Shown: positions 58,704 to 64,000 of the stretch, one piece after another | How positions within the stretch are numbered: the first letter of the stretch is position 1 | Layout of the letters: each line of letters starts with the position of its first letter | Origin: Parabacteroides gordonii MS-1 = DSM 23371 | GTDB taxonomy: Bacteria; Bacteroidota; Bacteroidia; Bacteroidales; Tannerellaceae | NCBI RefSeq assembly: GCF_000969825.1 | Contig: NZ_KQ033919.1 | Span: 4,104,749-4,168,748 of the forward strand | Length of the DNA stretch: 64,000 nt | Direction: 5' to 3' | The notes under the pieces: generated by a model | What the model was told of the DNA's origin: nothing | What the model saw: the letters and a program-made list of their open reading frames with translations, nothing else | Database searches by the model: none | Translations under genes and position numbers: made by a program

Positions 58704-60719
58704 ATGAAGAATAGTATATTATTTCTTTCTTTAATTTGTGCATCCTGCTCAGCTCCGCAGGATACTTTATTGGAACAGGTTGACCGGTTGCCGGTTGCTG
58801 TACAAAATGATTTTTATGTTAGTAACCGTGCTCCTCTACAGCCGCAACAGTTTATTAAATTACCTGCCGGAACCATTCAGCCGGAGGGATGGCTAAAACA
58901 ACAACTGGAGTTGCAGAGGAATGGGTTGAACGGACATTTGGGAGAGATCAGTGCATGGTTGCAGAAAAAGGATAATGCGTGGTTGGAAACCGGAGGCCAA
59001 TGGGGATGGGAGGAAGTTCCTTACTGGCTTCGCGGATATGCTAACCTGGCTTATATCGTCCAGGATAACGAGATGATGAATGAAGCCCGGTTCTGGATTG
59101 AAAATATTCTGAAAAGCCAACGTGAGGACGGTAATTTCGGGCCGGTGCATTCGAATGACGGAAAACAGGATTTCTGGCCGAATATGATTGTCCTGTGGAT
59201 TATGCAATCTTATTATGAATATTCTAATGACGAGCGCGTAATCGACTTCATGACAAAGTACTGTAATTATTTACTAACTGTGCCTGATGAAGATTTCCTG
59301 TATAGTTATTGGGAAAATAGCCGTGGGGGCGATAATCTTTGGAGCGTTGCCTGGCTATACAACCGGACAGGAGACCATAATTTACTTACGTTAGGAGAGA
59401 AAATACATAAGAATACTGCCGATTGGACGAAATCGACTCAGTTGCCTAACTGGCATAATGTAAATGTGGCTCAATGTTTCCGGGAACCTGCTACCTATTT
59501 TATGTTCACCGGCGATTCTTCCATGTTATCAGCCAGCTATAATGTACAAAGTCTGGTGCGTCGTGCATTCGGACAAGTACCGGGTGGAATGTTCGGGGCG
59601 GATGAGAATGCGCGTATCGGCTTTTTCGATCCCCGGCAGGGTACGGAGACGTGTGGTTTCGTGGAGCAGATGGCTTCAGATGAAATAATGTTGCAGATAA
59701 GTGGTGACCCTTACTGGGCCGAGAATTGTGAAGATGTGGCGTTTAATAGTTATCCTGCTGCCTTAATGCCCGACTATAAAGCGCTCCGCTATATTACCAG
59801 CCCTAATCATGTGGTAAGTGATTCCAAAAATCATCATCCGGGTATCGATAACAGCGGGCCATTCCTTTCGATGAATCCGTTCAGTAGCCGTTGTTGCCAG
59901 CATAATCATGGTTTCGGTTGGCCGTATTATACCGAAAATCTGATTTATGCTACACCAGATAATGGACTTGCCGCCATTTTATACAATGCTTGTAAGGCTA
60001 AAGTGAAAGTGGGGAACGGTACCGAAGTCACTATACAGGAACAAACGAATTATCCATTTGAGGAAACGATCCGTTTTACACTTACCACACCGGAGAATGT
60101 TACCTTCCCTCTATATTTACGTATTCCGTCATGGTGTAAAAATGCATCGATAACTGTTAACGGAGAGAAGTTGAATGCTGATTTGATTGCAGGTAAATAT
60201 GCGAGGATCACACGTGAATGGTCGGATGCCGATGAGATAGTTCTTACTGTTCCTATGGAGATCAATTACCGGCAGTGGCAGGTCAATAAAAACAGTGTCA
60301 GTGTCGATTACGGCCCTCTTTCCCTTTCATTGAAGATTGATGAAGATTATCAACAGAAAGACAGCCGGGAAACAGCAATCGGTGATTCGAAATGGCAGGA
60401 AGGGGCTGATGCTTCGGCATGGCCTACTTATGAGATTTATCCGGCAAGCTCATGGAATTACGCCTTACAGACCAGTGCTCCGATCACTGTCGAGCGTAAA
60501 GAATGGCCTTTTAATAATAATCCGTTTACATTAACGACTGTTCCTTTGGAATTTAAAGCGAAAGGACGTCTTATTCCGGAATGGAAAGTCGATGAGTATG
60601 GCCTGTGTGGTGTGTTGCCGTATGAAGATGCCCGGAAAGCAGAAGCGGTAGACGAAATCACATTGATCCCGATGGGAGCAGCACGTCTGAGAATCGCTTC
60701 TTTTCCCACGACGGAGTAA
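58704..60719 (+). CDS. GH127/GH146-type beta-L-arabinofuranosidase-like lipoprotein
   Basis: I use the ATG at 58704 because it begins with a lipoprotein signal (MKNSILFLSLICASC, Cys 15); the longer frame covers the promoter element. The protein has 671 residues. An alpha/alpha-barrel with YWLRGYANLAYIVQD and NWHNVNVAQCFREPATYF is followed by strand-rich C-terminal domains. The zinc/thiolate site of this family is visible: E315 and C317 in GTETCGF, C397 and C398 in SSRCCQHN. Known relatives (HypBA1) use one of these Cys as nucleophile on beta-L-arabinofuranosides. Substrate here is inferred: arabinose-containing plant glycan is plausible. Confidence 0.85.
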   Translation: MKNSILFLSLICASCSAPQDTLLEQVDRLPVAVQNDFYVSNRAPLQPQQFIKLPAGTIQPEGWLKQQLELQRNGLNGHLGEISAWLQKKDNAWLETGGQWGWEEVPYWLRGYANLAYIVQDNEMMNEARFWIENILKSQREDGNFGPVHSNDGKQDFWPNMIVLWIMQSYYEYSNDERVIDFMTKYCNYLLTVPDEDFLYSYWENSRGGDNLWSVAWLYNRTGDHNLLTLGEKIHKNTADWTKSTQLPNWHNVNVAQCFREPATYFMFTGDSSMLSASYNVQSLVRRAFGQVPGGMFGADENARIGFFDPRQGTETCGFVEQMASDEIMLQISGDPYWAENCEDVAFNSYPAALMPDYKALRYITSPNHVVSDSKNHHPGIDNSGPFLSMNPFSSRCCQHNHGFGWPYYTENLIYATPDNGLAAILYNACKAKVKVGNGTEVTIQEQTNYPFEETIRFTLTTPENVTFPLYLRIPSWCKNASITVNGEKLNADLIAGKYARITREWSDADEIVLTVPMEINYRQWQVNKNSVSVDYGPLSLSLKIDEDYQQKDSRETAIGDSKWQEGADASAWPTYEIYPASSWNYALQTSAPITVERKEWPFNNNPFTLTTVPLEFKAKGRLIPEWKVDEYGLCGVLPYEDARKAEAVDEITLIPMGAARLRIASFPTTE

Positions 60720-60790
60720 ATTCTACCTGTCATTGACTTCAGCCAGTGATAATTATATGGTGGAATTAGTTTTATGTTTAGGAAATATAT

Positions 60791-60820
60791 TTTGATATTG
60801 AAATCTTCTGTTTATCTTTG
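60791..60820 (+). promoter_or_regulatory. Promoter of the structured RNA, TTTG-N18-TATCTTTG
   Basis: TTTG at 60791-60794 and TATCTTTG at 60813-60820 fit the primary sigma consensus with 18 bases between. RNA synthesis would start near 60827. Confidence 0.75.
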
Positions 60821-60826
60821 CTTCGT

Positions 60827-61088
60827 ACAGCAATAAGGGGAAAAGCGTTTCCTGCTGTGCAATGTACGAGTAAAGCATAAGCGTTTAAGATACTATCCGA
60901 TTCTGAAATCTGGACAATTTCACTATGACCGGATAAGGTACAACAAACGTTCATGCTCTTTTCTTGTTATATACCTAAAATATAGCGTATACCAAGATAG
61001 AGAGCGTGGGCTGTTGTATATATTGGTCATAGGGCAGTCCAGAGCCTCAGAATCGATATGTCAACAGTTTCCACGCTTCTTTTTTTAT
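60827..61088 (+). ncRNA. Structured RNA, copy 2 of 2
   Basis: This lies in a 520-base space without a protein gene. H1 (60824-60868, CGTAC/GTACG with an inner CAGCA/TGCTG stem) overlaps the inferred start by 3 bases, so the true 5' end may be slightly earlier. H2 is a long stem (AGCAT 60874-60878 with ATGCT 60953-60957, TATCCG 60894-60899 with CGGATA 60930-60935). The last hairpin pairs AGCGTGG (61003-61009) plus CTGTTG with CAACAG plus CCACGCT (61071-61077) before a T run. Order and the 14-base string AGCGTGGGCTGTTG are shared with the copy at 47207-47457. Confidence 0.78.
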
Positions 61089-61199
61089 TGTCCAATTCGG
61101 AAACTGGTGGATATGGTAACCGTTTTTGAATATGAGCAATTTATTCCTTCCCAATCATTCGCCAATAAAATTATTTTCTAAAAAAGTACAATCTCTTTT

Positions 61200-61225
61200 A
61201 GGGGGTGCCTATTCTTTTTGAGTCT
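61200..61225 (+). promoter_or_regulatory. Putative ECF-sigma promoter, copy 2
   Basis: AGGGGGT (61200-61206), 15 bases, then GTCT (61222-61225), matching the element at 58627-58652. It overlaps a possible TTG start of the FecR frame, so the true FecR start is downstream. Confidence 0.65.
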
Positions 61226-61238
61226 CACGGTGTATAAG

Positions 61239-62231
61239 ATGCAAAAAATGAATAGAAACATACCTTGGGATATTATAATAAAGAGATTCAAAAATGAAAT
61301 CTCGTTGGAAGAACAGGCCGCTTTGGATGTCTGGCTTGCTGACGGGAAGAATATGTCTGTCTATAATGATTTGAATTCTCTTTGGTTATCAATTGTAGAA
61401 GAAGGCACTAATTATGAGTCGAATGTGGATGCTTTGTGGGCAAAGATGGAACTTCGTATGAAGAAGAATGAACCCAAAGTTATAAAATTACCACAGGCTT
61501 CTTTCCGTTGGCTTTCCGGAGTTGCATCCATTTTAATCCTGACTTTGCTGTCACTGACCGGATATCTGTCTGTCAAGACGTATAAGAGTAACCTGGCTTA
61601 TACTTATTCTTCTTTGACCGGTAAATCGAAAGTAATGCTTCCTGATGGTTCGCAGGTTTGGTTGAATACTGAATCAACTTTGGAGTACTCTACTTCAATC
61701 TGGAATCAGACAAGAAATGTCAAATTGAAAGGGGAGGCATACTTCGATGTAAAGAAAGATCCGGATCGACCTTTTATTGTCAAGAGTAATGGGTTCGATG
61801 TCAAAGTGCACGGTACAACCTTTAATGTAGCGGCGCGTGAAAATGACCCTAATATCAATGTCAGCCTGTTATCCGGGTCTGTTGTTGTCGGTAATGGAGT
61901 GGTTTCAAAAACGATTGTGCCGGGCGAGACGGCTGTCTGTTCTAAAAGTGAAGGCAGTATCCTTACTGAAAAAAATGATGTGCTTTTTGCCGTGATGTGG
62001 GCGAACGAGTCCATTCACTTTGAACGAAAATCAATCAAAGAACTATCCAAATATTTATCAAAATGGTATGGTGTGAAGATCATTCTGGATCCTCTTATTC
62101 CTGAAAGCCAGGCTTATACTTTTTCTATCAGGCATGAACCCCTGGAAGAGATTCTCCGGCTGATGGCACGGACTAATCCTATCCAATACAGTTTTGATGA
62201 AAAGAATATAGTGAAAATTATGCATAAGTAA
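61239..62231 (+). CDS. FecR-type anti-sigma factor
   Basis: I use the ATG at 61239; another lies at 61248, and the TTG at 61218 falls inside the promoter-like element. The protein has about 330 residues. The N-terminal helical part ends before a transmembrane helix at about 90-110 (VASILILTLLSLTGYLSVKT). The FecR domain follows (KSKVMLPDGSQVWLNTESTL, GEAYFDVKKDPDRPF, GFDVKVHGTTFNVAA), then a DUF4974-type C-terminal module (IHFERKSIKELSKYLSKWYG). It should restrain the ECF sigma factor at 58063. The SusC-type gene starts 111 bases later. Confidence 0.92.
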   Translation: MQKMNRNIPWDIIIKRFKNEISLEEQAALDVWLADGKNMSVYNDLNSLWLSIVEEGTNYESNVDALWAKMELRMKKNEPKVIKLPQASFRWLSGVASILILTLLSLTGYLSVKTYKSNLAYTYSSLTGKSKVMLPDGSQVWLNTESTLEYSTSIWNQTRNVKLKGEAYFDVKKDPDRPFIVKSNGFDVKVHGTTFNVAARENDPNINVSLLSGSVVVGNGVVSKTIVPGETAVCSKSEGSILTEKNDVLFAVMWANESIHFERKSIKELSKYLSKWYGVKIILDPLIPESQAYTFSIRHEPLEEILRLMARTNPIQYSFDEKNIVKIMHK

Positions 62232-62342
62232 AAACCTTTTAAATCACATTGCCTATGAAGTAACAGAAACGAAATGAGAGAATTGTATTAACCTTTATTT
62301 ATTAATTAATTTATTTCTATAATAATCTTAAAATAAGAGTTT

Positions 62343-64000
62343 ATGAAGAAGCAAATGTTCTATGAGGCCAGTGGAAGAATATGGAGAATACCTCTGTTTA
62401 TAGGTCTTTTTTTTCTTGCCTCAAGTTTGTATGGATATTCAAATGAACAAGCAAAGTCTTTCTCAATTCAATTAGAAAATGTTTTGTTAAGTGATGCGAT
62501 CAGCCAGATAGAAAAAGCGAGCGGTTACTCCTTTTTCTATGATGAGAATAAAATTGATTTTTCTCATCGGGTCAGTATCGATGCCCAGAACCAGACTGTA
62601 GCGAAGGTGCTGGATAGTATTCTGAAATCTACCGGACTAATTTATGAAATCTCGAATAATCAGATCGTATTGTTGCCGGATGAAAGGAAAACCACAAGTA
62701 AAAATGATTCCGGAACCATTGTAATGAAGGCGCAGCAACAAAAAGGTGCGATCAGAGGTACTGTTGTCGACAATTTAGGCGAACCGGTTATTGGTGCAAA
62801 TATTGTTGAAAAAGGGACAACCAACGGTACTATTACAGATGTAAATGGAAACTTTTCTTTAGAAGTATCCCCTAATGCAGTTCTGGAAGTTTCATTTATC
62901 GGATATATCACCCAGCGTACACCCGTTAAAGGAACAACTGTAAATATTACTTTAAGAGAGGATGCGCAGGCTTTGGATGAGGTGGTTATTACCGGTTTCG
63001 GTATGTCACAGAAGAAAGAGTCATTAACAAGTGCTATCGCAATTGTTGGAGCAGATGATATTGCTCGTTCTTCTTCTGTCTCTTCTTCCGGTGCATTGGT
63101 CGGTAAAGTAGCCGGTATTAATGCTCGTCAAACGGATGGTCGTCCGGGTTCTACTACCGGTATAAAAATCCGTAATATGGGTACGCCATTGTATGTAATC
63201 GACGGTGTTCAAACAGATGAAGGACAGTTTAACCAGATTGACTATAATGATATAGAAACTATCTCTGTCTTGAAAGATGCTTCCGCTTCTATTTACGGTG
63301 TGCGGGCTGCTAACGGTGTTATTGTGGTAACTACAAAGAAAGGTAAAAAGAATACTAAAAATACCGTATCGATAAATGCCCGTTATGGATGGCAGAAACA
63401 AAACTTCCCCAGACCTGCCGATGCACAGACTTATTTGAATAATTATGTACAATCGGAAACTCTTCAGGGAGTAGCTAACCGTAAATATACTCAGGAAGAA
63501 TACAATAAATGGATGCAAGGGACAGAGGCCGGTTATCGTCCGTTCGATTGGTATGATTTTATTTGGACAACAGCTCCACAATCTTATGTTGGTGCGAATA
63601 TATCCGGAGGTTCTGATAAAGTATCATATTATGCATCGTTATCTAATACCAATCAACAGTCTATAGTTCGTGATTTCGGTTATTTTAATCGTACGAATGT
63701 TCAGGTAAATCTGGATTCACAGATTAACGAACGTTTTAAAGCTGGTGTATCTATTAATGGCCGTTATGAAAAGAAGAAGAATCCAGGTGTTGCTGGTGGC
63801 GATGATTATTGGACTGCTATGTTTGCAACCTACCGTAACTTGCCAGTGAATCGTCCTTTTGCCAATGATAATCCGGATTACCCTGCGCAAACGAATCAGA
63901 ATGATTTGAACTTTGGTATGTTTACATATGATAAATCCGGATATAATCTGGATATCTGGCGTGTTATGCAGTTGACGGGTAATCTGGAATATAAAATTCT
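62343..64000 (+). CDS. SusC-family TonB-dependent receptor, 3' end outside window
   Basis: The frame is open from ATG 62343 to the window end (552 codons seen of an expected 1000 or more). A signal region (IPLFIGLFFLASSLYGYS) precedes an STN domain (about 40-110: FSIQLENVLLSDAISQIEKA). A carboxypeptidase-like domain (about 137-200) contains GAIRGTVVDNLGEPVIGANI. The SusC marker LDEVVITGFGMSQKK leads into the plug (RNMGTPLYVIDGVQTDEG, DYNDIETISVLKDASASIYG). The STN domain fits signalling to FecR next door. A susD gene is expected just beyond the window. Substrate likely matches the GH127-type enzyme. Confidence 0.95.
   Translation, partial: MKKQMFYEASGRIWRIPLFIGLFFLASSLYGYSNEQAKSFSIQLENVLLSDAISQIEKASGYSFFYDENKIDFSHRVSIDAQNQTVAKVLDSILKSTGLIYEISNNQIVLLPDERKTTSKNDSGTIVMKAQQQKGAIRGTVVDNLGEPVIGANIVEKGTTNGTITDVNGNFSLEVSPNAVLEVSFIGYITQRTPVKGTTVNITLREDAQALDEVVITGFGMSQKKESLTSAIAIVGADDIARSSSVSSSGALVGKVAGINARQTDGRPGSTTGIKIRNMGTPLYVIDGVQTDEGQFNQIDYNDIETISVLKDASASIYGVRAANGVIVVTTKKGKKNTKNTVSINARYGWQKQNFPRPADAQTYLNNYVQSETLQGVANRKYTQEEYNKWMQGTEAGYRPFDWYDFIWTTAPQSYVGANISGGSDKVSYYASLSNTNQQSIVRDFGYFNRTNVQVNLDSQINERFKAGVSINGRYEKKKNPGVAGGDDYWTAMFATYRNLPVNRPFANDNPDYPAQTNQNDLNFGMFTYDKSGYNLDIWRVMQLTGNLEYKI

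Overview
The window is bacterial and clearly Bacteroidales; Parabacteroides or a close relative is my impression from protein style, not a proven call. The evidence is the TAnnTTTG -7 promoter boxes (one with a good TTTG element 19 bases upstream), SusC/SusD pairs with ECF sigma and FecR anti-sigma genes, Ser-type sulfatases, a TamL-type lipoprotein, DUF3810, DUF4296 and DUF4248 proteins, and tRNA genes without encoded CCA.

Layout. 1-12.5 kb: end of an outer membrane barrel gene, a lipoprotein, thioredoxin, a degenerate 21-bp repeat, a membrane-anchored XRE-type regulator, a nitrilase-family hydrolase, an operon of an outer membrane receptor-like barrel with a LytS/LytTR-type two-component pair, a GNAT-YoaP protein, a Crp-type regulator and an acyltransferase. 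12.6-12.8 kb: two identical tRNA-Asp genes. 13-19 kb: hisH-hisA-hisF-hisIE, an FtsE-like ATPase, lysC and lysA. 19.3-28.2 kb: lipoprotein, Yip1-family protein, smpB, metH, an orphan sensor kinase and a DUF3810 membrane protease-like protein. 28.2-39.9 kb: a polysaccharide utilisation locus with a divergent ECF sigma factor, FecR, SusC, SusD, two Ser-type sulfatases and a GH43-like propeller protein, so the substrate is probably a sulfated glycan. 40.2-46.1 kb: a GC-rich island with a winged-helix protein, DnaB helicase, CHC2/Toprim primase, HU-like protein, DUF4248 protein, glucosaminidase and a frame-broken holin-like gene; iteron-like repeats precede it, and no capsid, integrase or transposase gene was seen. 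46.2-48.8 kb: an AT-rich stretch with a sigma-region-4-like/alpha-CTD-like fusion protein, a structured ncRNA, a GNAT toxin-like gene coupled to a 52-residue ORF, and an orphan MNT nucleotidyltransferase. 48.9-57.9 kb: housekeeping genes (ileS, TraR/DksA-like, lspA, DUF4296 lipoprotein, an RNA methyltransferase, tamL, tRNA-Arg). 58-64 kb: a second glycan locus with an ECF sigma factor, a GH127/146-type enzyme, a second copy of the structured ncRNA, FecR and a SusC that runs off the window.

Most interesting items: (1) two diverged copies of one ~250-nt structured RNA, each with a -7 box, a conserved hairpin order and the same 14-nt terminator arm; (2) two promoter-like elements with identical spacing (AGGGGGT, 15 nt, GTCT) in front of the GH127-type gene and the FecR-SusC operon, a good candidate for the local ECF sigma factor; (3) the sigma4/alpha-CTD-like fusion protein; (4) a GNAT toxin-like gene with an unusual mini partner; (5) the replication-and-lysis island with 11-bp iterons and no virion genes.
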